Origin: Opitutaceae bacterium
Lineage (GTDB): Bacteria; Verrucomicrobiota; Verrucomicrobiia; Opitutales; Opitutaceae
DNA length: 64,000 bases
Direction of reading: 5' to 3'
NCBI GenBank assembly: GCA_017994935.1
Contig: JAGOJU010000017.1
Location: forward strand, 1 to 64,000
Shown here: positions 54,545 to 63,712 of the stretch, piece by piece
How the letters are laid out: the number at the start of each line of letters is the position of its first letter
Position numbering within the stretch: the first letter of the stretch is position 1
Notes under the pieces: model-generated
Told to the model about the DNA's origin: nothing
What the model saw: the letters and a program-made list of their open reading frames with translations, nothing else
Database searches by the model: none
Position numbers and translations under genes: made by a program

Positions 54545-55552
54545 ATGAACGTGTTGCGTCGCCTTTGGGGGTTCTGTTCGCCCGTGGACATCGTTCGCGC
54601 GTCCGCCCGTAATTCGAGCGCTCGGGCCGGCGGATGCGTGGGGTGGCGCTGCTTGTGGCGCGTTTTTGGAATTCTCGCGGTGAGTGGCGTGATCATCCAC
54701 CCCGCCTCGGCAGGCATTCTCGACTGGCTGCTTCCGAAACATGACATCCAGGTGATAACGGTGACGGACACCACGCCTGCGGGATTGCTCCGGCGACCGG
54801 TTTCGTTGACGAACCCGATGTACTACGTGGCGGTGAGCGCAGGTTTCCGTGATTTCGGCGGAGTCATGGGGGGAATCAAGGAGCCACCCAAGGAAGCGGT
54901 CTACAAGGCGATGGCAGCGGTACTGGCCAAACAGGGATATCTGCCGGCGAGCAACGAGCACCCGGCTCAGTTGATGCTGCTCTGGACCTGGGGAACCATG
55001 AACACGGACAGGATGTATTCGATGAGCAATCCCGACGACATTGAGGGCCGGCAGATCAATCGTCGCCAGCTCCTTCGATTCATGGGCGCGTACAAACTCG
55101 GTCTCGTCTCAAAGGAGCCGGATCCTGTCATGGACGACATCATGGAGCAGAGCGTGCTGTTTCGAAATGTCGACCAGGAGTTGATCGAAGACCTGTCGAC
55201 AGAGGACCTCTACGTGATCGCGATTGCTGCCTATGATTTCGAAGCGGCGAAGCGGAAGGAGAAAGTGATGCTTTGGACGACCAAGATCAGCTGTCCCTCA
55301 CTCGGGCTGACGCTGCCCGAGACCCTTCCTGTCATGCTGGCGCTGGCCGGCCCCAATATCGGTCGCGAGACGGCCAAACCTGTTGCGGTGCTCGCGACGG
55401 ACAAGTTCACCCCCGACGTGAAAATCGGCGAGGCGACGGTGGTCAACTACCTGGTCACGACCGCGGTGCCGGTGACGGAGGTCGATCCAGGCACGCTCAA
55501 GACTCGGGCAGCGCAAAAGAATTCGCAGGGAAGGAAGACAAGAAAGGAGTAG
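54545..55552 (+). CDS. Secreted or membrane-anchored protein of unknown function
   Basis: This 335-residue protein is not recognised. A hydrophobic stretch (about residues 38-57, WRVFGILAVSGVIIHPASAG) is a signal peptide or anchor, with a likely cleavage site after ASA. The first 31 residues are Arg-rich and unlike a signal; the GTG at 54638 (VGWRCLWRVF) would be a more natural start and is a serious alternative. The body contains long regular segments (EAVYKAMAAVLAKQGYLP, QLMLLWTWGTMNTDRMYS, LIEDLSTEDLYVIAIAAYDFEAAKRKEKV) with a conserved look and no catalytic motif known to me. The C-terminus is basic (RAAQKNSQGRKTRKE). It may be a lineage-specific envelope protein. Confidence 0.7.
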   Translation: MNVLRRLWGFCSPVDIVRASARNSSARAGGCVGWRCLWRVFGILAVSGVIIHPASAGILDWLLPKHDIQVITVTDTTPAGLLRRPVSLTNPMYYVAVSAGFRDFGGVMGGIKEPPKEAVYKAMAAVLAKQGYLPASNEHPAQLMLLWTWGTMNTDRMYSMSNPDDIEGRQINRRQLLRFMGAYKLGLVSKEPDPVMDDIMEQSVLFRNVDQELIEDLSTEDLYVIAIAAYDFEAAKRKEKVMLWTTKISCPSLGLTLPETLPVMLALAGPNIGRETAKPVAVLATDKFTPDVKIGEATVVNYLVTTAVPVTEVDPGTLKTRAAQKNSQGRKTRKE

Positions 55553-55601
55553 GCGGCATGCGCTCCCGTTGGGCGGAAGGGGCCACGCTTTTCCCCTGCC
55601 G

Positions 55602-57332
55602 TCAGGAACCGGATCCGGTATCCGAAGCCGGAGCACCACCCTGCATTTCCCGGAGAATTCCCGAGAGGTAGGGGATAAGCTGTTTCTTGCGGCTAACGAT
55701 TCCCGGGAGGTCGAAGATCTCGTCCTTCTCGACATGCGGATAACTGATGCGTGAAATGAAATCCGCATCCCCCTTCACGAGCAGGAGGGAATTCTGCGTG
55801 TTGATGTCGGTGACCAGCAGCGCGGCAAAAAGCAGCGATTCGTCGCGCTGGACTTTTCCCAGCGCATCGATGATTTCCCTGGCGTGGTTCCAGAAATTGC
55901 CGAAGCCGAGCTCTTCGACCTGGGAAACGGAGAAGCGGATCTCTCGTTCGTCGTAGACCTTGAAATCGGATCGGATCACGACCTCAGGTGCATTTGCGAG
56001 GATGACCGAACCGGAGCTGAAGATGGAGTCAGCCAATGTGCTGGAATTGACGCCTGCGATCTTGCCGAGCCAGGTGAGGATCGAGGCATCCTTTTCCGTG
56101 GCGGTCGGTGAGTTGAGATGGAGGGTGTCGGCGATGATGCCTCCCATCATCACCCCTGCAATCGAGGCCGAGGGTGTCAGCCCCTCGCGCCGGAAAAGAT
56201 CCGCCACGATGGTGCATGTCGAGCCGACCGGTTCGTTGAGGAAAAGGATCGGTTGCTGCGTGTTCAACGAGCCGAGCCGGTGGTGGTCGATGATTTCGGA
56301 GATGGTGACCTCACCTGCGCCCGGCACCGCCTGAGTAAGCTCGTTGTGGTCCACGAGGACCAGACGGGTCCGCACGGGCTTCAGGATGTCGGTCCGGGTC
56401 AGAATGCCCTGCAGTCTGGCCTCGTCATTGAGCACCATGAAGGCACCGGTGCTGGAGGTGGTGAACTTGCGCCGAAGGTCAGCGAGGCGGGTATCGGCGG
56501 TGACCGAGACGTACTTGCGGTCGACCAGGTTGTCGATCGTCGAGGCGGTGCGGATGACCCAGGCCGTATTGGCCGAGTCGTGCGGACTCACAAGGACAGA
56601 CACGCCGCGGGCCTTGGCCTGGGCGATGATCTCATCGTCGACGCCGAGATTGCCGGTGACGACAATGGCGCGCACGCCGATCTGCAGCGATCGTTGCTGG
56701 ATGTCCCAGCGATCGCCGACGATGATGATCGACTGTGTTGCAGGGATGCCTTCGTCCTGGGCGACCTTCCAGAAGGAGCGCACATCCATCGCGCCGACGC
56801 GGATGAACATCTCCTCGCACTCGTCCGGTTTGACGGAATGGATCACCCGGGCGCCGAGGGCGCGGGTGAGATTGTTCAGGCTCGTCCGGACCTTGCGCAT
56901 CTCTCGGGCCTCCTTCACGCGTGGCGTGAAGAACCCGCCGAGCTGGAAAATCGTTATGGTGCCGATGACGCGGCGGTCTGCCGTTGTGACGGGCAGCAGG
57001 CGCACGTCATGGCGGTCGATGAGGTCGAGGGCTTCGGCGCACGTCGCGTTCTCGGCCACTGACACGACCTCGCTCACCATGATGTCGCGCACGCGGGGGG
57101 TGACATCGCTGACATACAGTGGAAGTGGCTGGTTGAACCGCTTCAGGATGGTGTCGATGCGGGCATTCGAATTGCCGCAGCGGGCAGCAACGAAGCCGGA
57201 CTCTCCCTTTGCCTCCTTGAACGCGGCGTAGGCGATGGCCGAACAGATGGCGTCGGCATCCGGATTGCGATGCCCGATGACATAGGTGGGTGCCGGAGTG
57301 TTTGAGGAGGAAGCGCTGGGTAGAACGGACAT
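55602..57332 (-). CDS. Putative manganese-dependent inorganic pyrophosphatase with CBS and DRTGG domains
   Basis: This is a family II (DHH/DHHA2) pyrophosphatase of 576 residues. The metal motif GHRNPDADA gives His21, Asp25 and Asp27; the DHH motif is D348-H349-H350 (EIIDHHRLGS); the C-terminal DHHA2 domain follows from about 430. Between the first and the DHH part it inserts CBS domain 1 (about 70-115), a DRTGG domain (about 155-255) and CBS domain 2 (about 260-320). In characterised members such inserts bind adenine nucleotides and diadenosine polyphosphates and switch the activity. It hydrolyses pyrophosphate in the cytosol. The ATG at 57332 was chosen over a start 45 bp upstream. Confidence 0.9.
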   Translation of the reverse strand: MSVLPSASSSNTPAPTYVIGHRNPDADAICSAIAYAAFKEAKGESGFVAARCGNSNARIDTILKRFNQPLPLYVSDVTPRVRDIMVSEVVSVAENATCAEALDLIDRHDVRLLPVTTADRRVIGTITIFQLGGFFTPRVKEAREMRKVRTSLNNLTRALGARVIHSVKPDECEEMFIRVGAMDVRSFWKVAQDEGIPATQSIIIVGDRWDIQQRSLQIGVRAIVVTGNLGVDDEIIAQAKARGVSVLVSPHDSANTAWVIRTASTIDNLVDRKYVSVTADTRLADLRRKFTTSSTGAFMVLNDEARLQGILTRTDILKPVRTRLVLVDHNELTQAVPGAGEVTISEIIDHHRLGSLNTQQPILFLNEPVGSTCTIVADLFRREGLTPSASIAGVMMGGIIADTLHLNSPTATEKDASILTWLGKIAGVNSSTLADSIFSSGSVILANAPEVVIRSDFKVYDEREIRFSVSQVEELGFGNFWNHAREIIDALGKVQRDESLLFAALLVTDINTQNSLLLVKGDADFISRISYPHVEKDEIFDLPGIVSRKKQLIPYLSGILREMQGGAPASDTGSGS

Positions 57333-57498
57333 GATGACCGGAAGGGAGGGTGGCTTTGAGGACACGAAATCGATCAAAACGCAAACGTTCCCTCAAGGTC
57401 TGCGGAGCGTTGTCGTTGCGCGTCCGCCCCTGGGCCGGGTCCTATGCACGGATCCTCCCGGGCGCTCCGCTGGATCCGGCGACGGGGCTGGATTCAGA

Positions 57499-58251
57499 TC
57501 AGAGACCCGTGCCGGCGACTCCATCCTCGGCGGCGATACTGTTGCCTGGATCGAGGCCGTAGATGCGCCTCGTGCCACCGGCCTTGATCGCGGCGCGAAG
57601 GTCGGAAGTCAGGTTGCCCTGGGTGCCCACCAGCTTGTTTTCAACGCTTTTGAAGTACTGCACATTGTTACCGAGGAAAAGGATGTGGCCGCCATGGTCA
57701 CCGTAGGTCCCGAGATTCGCCGTTGCTCCAACGCCATTCCATGTCCCTCCAGCCGTCAGCCCCCGGGTGAACGCCAGAGGAGTGGTGGAGGGATCCGTCA
57801 CCTTGAGTCCACCGACCAGATTGATGCTGGGAATGCGGCTGAGAAGATCGGGATGCACGGTGTTTCTGGTGGGATCCGACGGGTCGAGAATGCCCGGAGG
57901 CACGTACCCGTCGAACAGGCTGTCATTCTTTGAGAACAGGAGGCTCGCTTCGTTGATGCCTCCGTACTTTGCGAGAAGCCCCAGGCAAACGAAGTACCTG
58001 TTGGGGGCGGTGACGCTGGGGGCGGGCACTATTCCGGGGTCGGGCAGGCGGTCATTGTTATCGCTTGCGAAGAGCAGTGCGGCCTTCCCGATTTCGCGGA
58101 GATTACTGGCATCGACTGCCCGTTGGGCTGTTTCGCGGACTTTCCCAAGGGTTGGGATGATGATGGCGGACAGGATGCCAATGATCGCAATAACCGTCAG
58201 AAGCTCTATGAGCGTGAACGCATTGTATCGTTTGTTGCTTTGTGTTTGCAT
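57499..58251 (-). CDS. Type II secretion pseudopilin-like protein
   Basis: This 250-residue protein carries a prepilin-type N-terminal cleavage/methylation signal (NAFTLIELLTVIAIIGILSAI), with a short basic leader (MQTQSNKRY) and the conserved Glu at position 5 of the mature part. After a helix (LGKVRETAQRAVDASNLREI), the body has several Gly- and Pro-rich segments and the ending GLDPGNSIAAEDG. Proteins of this form are found in large numbers in Verrucomicrobia and Planctomycetes, often with no recognised secretion genes nearby, and the window has none. The start at 58251 is fixed by the signal; it is divergent from the aminotransferase gene. Confidence 0.8.
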   Translation of the reverse strand: MQTQSNKRYNAFTLIELLTVIAIIGILSAIIIPTLGKVRETAQRAVDASNLREIGKAALLFASDNNDRLPDPGIVPAPSVTAPNRYFVCLGLLAKYGGINEASLLFSKNDSLFDGYVPPGILDPSDPTRNTVHPDLLSRIPSINLVGGLKVTDPSTTPLAFTRGLTAGGTWNGVGATANLGTYGDHGGHILFLGNNVQYFKSVENKLVGTQGNLTSDLRAAIKAGGTRRIYGLDPGNSIAAEDGVAGTGL

Positions 58252-58277
58252 AACGCATGGATAAAGACGGCAATTAA

Positions 58278-58290
58278 GTGGCAATAGCAA
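58278..58290 (-). repeat. 13-bp motif shared with the sigma-factor upstream region (copy 2)
   Basis: TTGCTATTGCCAC on the - strand, about 27-39 bp upstream of the pseudopilin gene start, in the 103-bp divergent gap to the aminotransferase gene. It is identical to the copy at 51200-51212. Confidence 0.4.
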
Positions 58291-58354
58291 TGAGATTTTA
58301 AGAAATTCGTGAGAGGCTGGACAAAGCGGTGCATGCCTTTTTACGTGACGAGGA

Positions 58355-59221
58355 ATGAAGATTTTTCTCGATGGAGCATGGGTGGATGCTGCGGAGGCCA
58401 AGATTTCTGTTTTCGATCATGGCCTGCTCTATGGCGACGGGGTCTTTGAGGGCATTCGGCTCTATGGGGGAAATGTTTTTCGCCTCGATCAGCATTTGGA
58501 ACGGCTCGAGTATTCGGCAAAAGCCATCCTTCTCGAGATGCCCTGGAGCCGAAAGGAGCTGAGCGAGGCGGTGTGCGAGACGTGCCGTGTCAACGGCCTT
58601 ACGGATGCCTATATCCGGCTGGTGGTTACGAGAGGCGTGGGCGATCTCGGACTTTCCCCCTGGCTGTGCAGGAAGCCGTCGATCTTTATCATCGCCGACA
58701 AGATCGCATTGTATCCAGCCAAGTATTACGCGGAAGGTCTTGAGATAGTGACGGTGCCAACCCGCCGAGTGAATCCGGCGGCGCTCAGTCCGGCGATCAA
58801 GTCGCTCAACTACCTCAACAACATCCTCGCCAAGATCGAGGCCAGGCAGTTCGGTGCGCTCGAGGCGATCATGCTGAATGACCAGGGCTTCGTTGCCGAG
58901 TGCACGGGTGACAACATCTTCATTGTGCACAAGGGGCGGATCATTACCCCCGCGGCGCAGCAGGGCGCACTCAAGGGTATCACCCGCGATGCGGTGTTTG
59001 ACCTTGCCCGCCGGTTGGACATTCCGGTCGAGGAGCATGATCTCACCCGGTATGACGTCTGGAATGCCGACGAGGTTTTCCTCACGGGTACCGGTGCGGA
59101 GGTGATCCCTGTCGTCAAGCTGGACGGGCGGCAGATCGGCACCGGCAAACCGGGTCCGGTTTTCGGACGTGTACTGGAGGCCTTTCGAAAGGCGGTTTTG
59201 ACGGATGGAACCCGTCTATAG
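58355..59221 (+). CDS. Class IV aminotransferase (branched-chain or D-amino-acid type)
   Basis: This is a 288-residue PLP-dependent fold-type IV aminotransferase. The catalytic Lys is Lys149 in SPAIKSLNYLNN, with the phosphate-binding and substrate motifs YGDGVFEGIRLYGG (about 26-39) and FVAECTGDNIFIV (Glu about 184). The ending LTGTGAEVIPVVKLDGRQIG is typical of the IlvE/DAAT family. Whether it makes branched-chain amino acids (IlvE), acts on D-amino acids, or is aminodeoxychorismate lyase-like cannot be told from this. GAGGA is immediately upstream of the ATG. Confidence 0.87.
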   Translation: MKIFLDGAWVDAAEAKISVFDHGLLYGDGVFEGIRLYGGNVFRLDQHLERLEYSAKAILLEMPWSRKELSEAVCETCRVNGLTDAYIRLVVTRGVGDLGLSPWLCRKPSIFIIADKIALYPAKYYAEGLEIVTVPTRRVNPAALSPAIKSLNYLNNILAKIEARQFGALEAIMLNDQGFVAECTGDNIFIVHKGRIITPAAQQGALKGITRDAVFDLARRLDIPVEEHDLTRYDVWNADEVFLTGTGAEVIPVVKLDGRQIGTGKPGPVFGRVLEAFRKAVLTDGTRL

Positions 59222-59255
59222 TCCGGTAAACCAGGGGAAGAGAGAATTGACGAGA

Positions 59256-59273
59256 GGCGCCGTTGTCGGCGCT
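59256..59273 (+). terminator. Candidate stem-loop after the aminotransferase gene
   Basis: A GC-rich stem (GCGCCG / CGGCGC, loop TTGT) lies 36 bp after the aminotransferase stop, before the mcsA-mcsB-clpC unit. No T-run follows. The rest of the 248-bp gap 59222-59469 holds nothing recognisable, and no CtsR or CIRCE box was seen. Confidence 0.35.
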
Positions 59274-59469
59274 AGTTGGCGCGCAGGTGTGCCGTTCGGT
59301 CACTCCAGCGGCGCACCCGACAGGGCCGGGGCGCATTCATTCCCGGTGCTTGCCTCGGCGCGTCTGGTTGGCACGTTGTTTGCAAAGCAAGTCTGCGAAA
59401 TGTCCGTCCTGAGTTCCAATTTTGTACCTGCCGTGTCGATATTTCCCGCACGTGTGGTATCATTGTCCC

Positions 59470-59985
59470 ATGCCCAGCCCGCTCAAATGTGACTTCTGCA
59501 CCAAGTCGGCCACCGTTCACCTTACTCAAATTGTTAATAACAAGGTGCATAAGGTGGATTTGTGCGAGGAGTGTGCCCAGGCGAAGGGAGTTACGGATCC
59601 CAGTGGATTCTCGCTGGCCGACCTCCTGATGAAGGCCTCGCTCAACACCGATCCGGCGATTCCGTCCGGGCTGCGCTGCGAACAGTGCGGATTTACCCAG
59701 GCGGATTTCAAGAAGCACGGTCGATTCGGGTGTCCGCAATGCTACCAGACCTTTTCACCGATGGTGGAGCCGATGCTGGGCTCCATGCACAAGGGCACGG
59801 CCCACACCGGCAAGGTGCCGCAACGGGCCCTGGCCAGGAAGTCCCTCTATGAGAAACTGACAAAACTGGAAGTCGACCTCGACGAAGCTGTCAAATCCGA
59901 GCGTTACGAAGACGCTGCCCGATACCGCGATGAAATCCTCCAAGTCAAACAGGCCTTTGATCCCAAGCCGGCGCAAGGGCGCTAG
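59470..59985 (+). CDS. mcsA: Protein-arginine kinase activator McsA
   Basis: McsA binds and activates the arginine kinase McsB. This version has 171 residues. There are two zinc-ribbon modules, each of two CxxC knuckles (CDFC...CEEC at about 6-34 and CEQC...CPQC at about 75-97), and a C-terminal UVR motif (YEKLTKLEVDLDEAVKSERY, about 130-150) that mediates contact with ClpC or McsB. The ATG at 59470 begins MPSPLKCDFC; an upstream in-frame start adds 16 residues that are not part of the family. It precedes mcsB by 4 bp, so the pair is tightly coupled. Confidence 0.93.
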   Translation: MPSPLKCDFCTKSATVHLTQIVNNKVHKVDLCEECAQAKGVTDPSGFSLADLLMKASLNTDPAIPSGLRCEQCGFTQADFKKHGRFGCPQCYQTFSPMVEPMLGSMHKGTAHTGKVPQRALARKSLYEKLTKLEVDLDEAVKSERYEDAARYRDEILQVKQAFDPKPAQGR

Positions 59986-59989
59986 TGCC

Positions 59990-61078
59990 ATGACGGTCGA
60001 ATCACTGATCGACACCCCTTCCGAACTCACGAACGCCGTGGGCGGCAGCAAGTGCGCGATCGTATTGATGACGCGGATACGCCTTGCGCGCAACCTCGCG
60101 GGCCGTTCGTTTCCGGGCTGGGCGGACACCGACCAGCGTTCGGAGGTTTTTTCGGCCTGCCGTGGCGCGGTGGCTGGCGTGTCGCAGATGAAGCGCAGCC
60201 TCAGCGTGGGTGTCACCGAATTGGACGACCTTCAGAAGCAGGTGCTCGTGGAGCGTCATCTCATTTCCCGCGAACTGAGCGGATCGAAGTCCGGCTCGGG
60301 AGTGGTCATCAACAGGGACCAGACGATTTCGGTGATGATCAACGAGGAGGATCATCTGCGCATCCAGGTGCTCCGCTCCGGATTCCAGCTGAAGAAGGCG
60401 TGGTCCGCGATCAACGACCTCGACAGCGCCCTCGAGGAGAAGCTCGACTACGCCTTTTCTCCGCAGTGGGGATACCTCACCGCTTGTCCTACCAATCTCG
60501 GCACCGGCATGCGCGCCTCCGCGATGATGCATCTGCCGGCGCTGGTGATTTCCGGGCAGATGGAAAAGGTCGTGCGTGCGGTCAACCAGCTCGGCATGGT
60601 CGTTCGCGGGCTGTTTGGCGAAGGATCCGATGCCTCCGGCAGCATTTTCCAGATCTCCAACCAGACGACGCTGGGCGAGGCCGAGGAGGACATCATCAAG
60701 CGCCTTCAGAGTGTGCTTCAGTCGATCATCGAGCACGAACTCAACGGTCGCCAGAAGCTCATCGAGGCGGACGCCGGCAAGCTCTATGACAAGATCGGGC
60801 GTGCGTACGGCATCCTGCAGAACGCGCATGTCGTGAATTCCGCGGAGGCCATGAACCTGCTCTCCCTGCTTCGCCTCGGCGTCGACCTGCAGGTCTTTCC
60901 CGAGGAGACGCGCGCGGTGATCGACCGTCTCTTCATCGAGGCGCAGCCCGGTCACATCCAGCATGCCATCAAGCACGGGCTTGAGGCGGGCGAGCGCGAC
61001 AGTTCGCGCGCAACGCGGCTCCGCCAGGAGTTCGCAAAGTTTCCCGCGCCAGGCTTCGTGCCGAACGACAAGAACTGA
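59990..61078 (+). CDS. mcsB: Protein arginine kinase McsB
   Basis: This enzyme (362 residues) phosphorylates arginines of damaged or regulatory proteins, tagging them for ClpC. It has the phosphagen-kinase fold: the nucleotide-binding motif TRIRLARNL (about 28-36), acidic NEEDHLR (about 118-124), the catalytic-site ACPTNLGTGMRAS (Cys166) and the C-terminal RDSSRA motif (336-341), which corresponds to the RDXXRA motif of the phospho-arginine allosteric pocket in Bacillus McsB. All these features are intact, so it should be an active and self-activating kinase. The ATG at 59990 is 4 bp after the mcsA stop. Confidence 0.95.
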   Translation: MTVESLIDTPSELTNAVGGSKCAIVLMTRIRLARNLAGRSFPGWADTDQRSEVFSACRGAVAGVSQMKRSLSVGVTELDDLQKQVLVERHLISRELSGSKSGSGVVINRDQTISVMINEEDHLRIQVLRSGFQLKKAWSAINDLDSALEEKLDYAFSPQWGYLTACPTNLGTGMRASAMMHLPALVISGQMEKVVRAVNQLGMVVRGLFGEGSDASGSIFQISNQTTLGEAEEDIIKRLQSVLQSIIEHELNGRQKLIEADAGKLYDKIGRAYGILQNAHVVNSAEAMNLLSLLRLGVDLQVFPEETRAVIDRLFIEAQPGHIQHAIKHGLEAGERDSSRATRLRQEFAKFPAPGFVPNDKN

Positions 61079-61105
61079 TGCCAGTCACAAAACCCTTTAA
61101 ACGCC

Positions 61106-63634
61106 ATGTCTGAACCGATGAACAACTTCACGCCGCGTGCCCAGCAGGTGCTGGCGCTGGCTCGCAAGGAGGCCGATCGCTTCCATCACAATTACGTCGG
61201 TACGGAGCACATCCTGCTCGGGCTGATCAAGCTCGGCCAGGGGGTTGCGGTCTCCGTTCTGCAGAAGATGGGGCTCGACCTTGAAACCGTGCGCAATGCC
61301 GTCGAGAAGCAGGTGGGCACTGGCACCGAAACCAAGACCCAGGGCAGCATTCCGTACACGCCCCGCGTCAAGAAGGTGCTTGCGCTCGCGGGCAAGGAGG
61401 CCAAGGCGCTGAACCATTCGTATGTCGGCACGGAGCACATCCTGCTTGGCCTGCTCCGCGAAGGCGAGGGGGTTGCAGCGAGGGTGCTGAAGTCGCTCGA
61501 CGTCGACATCGAGAGGACACGCAACGAGATCCTCCGCGAACTGGATCCCCAGTTTTCCGGCTCCTCGGACACTCCGCCGGCCGGAGAGGAGGCCGCCGCG
61601 CCGTCACCCCGCGGCGGAGGCGGTGAGGACGGAAAGAAGGACGTCAAGACACCTGCCCTCAAGGCATTTGGCCGGGATCTCACCGAGCTTGCCCGGAAGG
61701 GCGAGCTCGACCCCGTGGTCGGACGCAAGAACGAGATCCGCCGGGTCATCCAGATCCTCTGCCGGCGCACGAAGAACAATCCCGTGCTGATCGGCGAGGC
61801 CGGTGTCGGCAAGACCGCCATCGTTGAGGGCCTTGCCCAGGAAATCGCCAACGGCATCGTTCCCGAGATCCTCTTTGACAAGAAGGTCATCACGCTGGAC
61901 CTCGCGCTGATGGTGGCGGGCACCAAGTATCGCGGCCAGTTCGAGGAACGCATCAAGGCGGTGATGGACGAGATCCGGCGTGCGAAGAACGTCATCCTCT
62001 TCATCGATGAGATGCACACCATCGTGGGCGCCGGTGCCGCGGAAGGGGCCATGGATGCCTCGAATATCTTCAAGCCGGCGCTTTCGCGCGGCGAACTCCA
62101 GTGCATTGGTGCGACGACGCTCAACGAGTACCGCAAGTACATCGAGAAGGATTCAGCTCTGGACCGCCGTTTCCAGTCCGTCAAGGTGGAGCCACCCTCC
62201 GTCGAGGACACGATCACGATTCTCAAGGGCATCCGCGGCAAGTACGAGGATCACCACAAGGCGATCTTCAGCGACAAGTCGCTCGAGACTGCCACGAAAC
62301 TCTCTGACCGCTACATCACGGGCCGTTTCCTGCCCGACAAGGCGATCGACGTGATGGACGAGGCCGGCGCGCGTGCCCGTATCGGCGCGCTCACCCGCCC
62401 GCCTGACGTCGAGGACATGACAAAGCAGATCGAGGAGATCTGCGCCAGGAAGGAGCAGGCCATCGCTGCCCAGCACTTCGAGGAGGCCGCCAAGTTCCGC
62501 GACCAGGAGAAGCAGCTCCGCCTCAAGCAGGAGCAGATCACCGAACAGTGGAAGAAGGCGCGCGAGGAGAAGCGCGTGGCTATCGACGAGGATCTGATGA
62601 TGCAGGTCGTCGCCGACTGGACGGGCATTCCGCTTTCGCGCATGGAAAAGAAGGAGAGCGAACGCCTGCTCGGCCTCGAGGACGAGATCCGCAAGGTGGT
62701 CGTTGGCCAGGAGGCCGCCGCCGTGGCGATCGCCCGGGCGCTCCGGCGCTCGCGTGCGGACCTCAAGGATCCGCGCCGGCCGATCGGTTCATTCATGTTT
62801 GTCGGGCCGACGGGCGTCGGCAAGACGGAGACGGCAAAGCAGCTCGCCTCCCAGATGTTCGGAAATCAGGACGCGCTCATCCAGATCGACATGAGCGAAT
62901 ACATGGAGAAGTTTGCGGTTTCCCGGCTGATCGGATCCCCCCCGGGTTATGTCGGCTACGAGGAAGGCGGCCAGCTCACCGAGGCCGTCCGGCGCCGCCC
63001 CTACTCGGTCATCCTCTTCGACGAGGTCGAGAAGGCCCATCCCGACGTGCTCCAGCTTCTGCTGCAGATCCTGGAGGACGGCCGCCTGACGGATTCCCTG
63101 GGACGCACCGTGGATTTCCGGAACACCATCATCATCATGACCTCGAATGTCGGCGCCGCGCTTCTGCAGCGCCAGACGACGATGGGTTTTGGCGCCGCTT
63201 CCGGCAGCTTCAGCGACCATGAGCGCATGCGGGAGAAGGTGCTCGAGGAGGCCAAGCGCATCTTCAAGCCCGAGTTCCTGAATCGCATCTCGGACATCAT
63301 CTTTTTCAGGCCGCTGGACAAGAGCGACCTGGCCAAGATTGTGGACATCGAACTGGTGAAGTTCGCCAAGCGCCTGGTCGAGCGGAAGATCGTGCTCGAG
63401 TTCACCGACGAGGCGAAAGCCCTGCTGATCGAGAAGGGCTACGACGAAAAGTACGGCGCACGTCCGCTGCGCCGCGCGGTCGAGCACTACCTCGAGGATC
63501 CGCTCGCAGAGTCGCTTCTGCGCGGCGACGTCAAGGACGGCGAGACCGTGCTGGTGGTGCGCAATGGCGAGAAGCTTGAGTTCAAGCAAAAGGAGCCCAC
63601 GCAGCCCGCCGCAGACACGGGGGTTGCGACCTGA
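61106..63634 (+). CDS. clpC: AAA+ unfoldase ClpC
   Basis: This Hsp100 unfoldase (842 residues) feeds proteins to ClpP; in Bacillus it is directed by McsB-made phospho-arginine. It has a doubled N-domain ([13 protein letters not shown] and [13 protein letters not shown], about 10-150), the D1 AAA domain (Walker A GEAGVGKT, Walker [11 protein letters not shown]), an M-domain with a UVR motif ([19 protein letters not shown]), and the D2 AAA domain (Walker A GPTGVGKT, Walker [10 protein letters not shown]). The ClpP-binding loop with an MGFG motif lies in D2 (TTMGFGAA). All nucleotide-binding residues are present. It is 27 bp downstream of mcsB and ends in a strong terminator. Confidence 0.96.
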   Translation: MSEPMNNFTPRAQQVLALARKEADRFHHNYVGTEHILLGLIKLGQGVAVSVLQKMGLDLETVRNAVEKQVGTGTETKTQGSIPYTPRVKKVLALAGKEAKALNHSYVGTEHILLGLLREGEGVAARVLKSLDVDIERTRNEILRELDPQFSGSSDTPPAGEEAAAPSPRGGGGEDGKKDVKTPALKAFGRDLTELARKGELDPVVGRKNEIRRVIQILCRRTKNNPVLIGEAGVGKTAIVEGLAQEIANGIVPEILFDKKVITLDLALMVAGTKYRGQFEERIKAVMDEIRRAKNVILFIDEMHTIVGAGAAEGAMDASNIFKPALSRGELQCIGATTLNEYRKYIEKDSALDRRFQSVKVEPPSVEDTITILKGIRGKYEDHHKAIFSDKSLETATKLSDRYITGRFLPDKAIDVMDEAGARARIGALTRPPDVEDMTKQIEEICARKEQAIAAQHFEEAAKFRDQEKQLRLKQEQITEQWKKAREEKRVAIDEDLMMQVVADWTGIPLSRMEKKESERLLGLEDEIRKVVVGQEAAAVAIARALRRSRADLKDPRRPIGSFMFVGPTGVGKTETAKQLASQMFGNQDALIQIDMSEYMEKFAVSRLIGSPPGYVGYEEGGQLTEAVRRRPYSVILFDEVEKAHPDVLQLLLQILEDGRLTDSLGRTVDFRNTIIIMTSNVGAALLQRQTTMGFGAASGSFSDHERMREKVLEEAKRIFKPEFLNRISDIIFFRPLDKSDLAKIVDIELVKFAKRLVERKIVLEFTDEAKALLIEKGYDEKYGARPLRRAVEHYLEDPLAESLLRGDVKDGETVLVVRNGEKLEFKQKEPTQPAADTGVAT

Positions 63635-63655
63635 CGCCTGTTCAAACGATCCGCG

Positions 63656-63683
63656 AAGGCCGCCCTTGAGGCGGCCTTTTTTT
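63656..63683 (+). terminator. Rho-independent terminator of the mcsA-mcsB-clpC operon
   Basis: A perfect 9-bp stem (AAGGCCGCC / GGCGGCCTT) with loop CTTGA is followed by a run of seven T on the + strand, 21 bp after the clpC stop. It is the strongest terminator in the window. Confidence 0.95.
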
Positions 63684-63712
63684 CAGGTGCCTGCCTGTTT
63701 GCTCCGCTTCCC

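Noticed and set aside
59222..59469. CtsR or CIRCE operator upstream of mcsA
   Set aside because: No match to the heptad direct repeat or to TTAGCACTC-N9-GAGTGCTAA.
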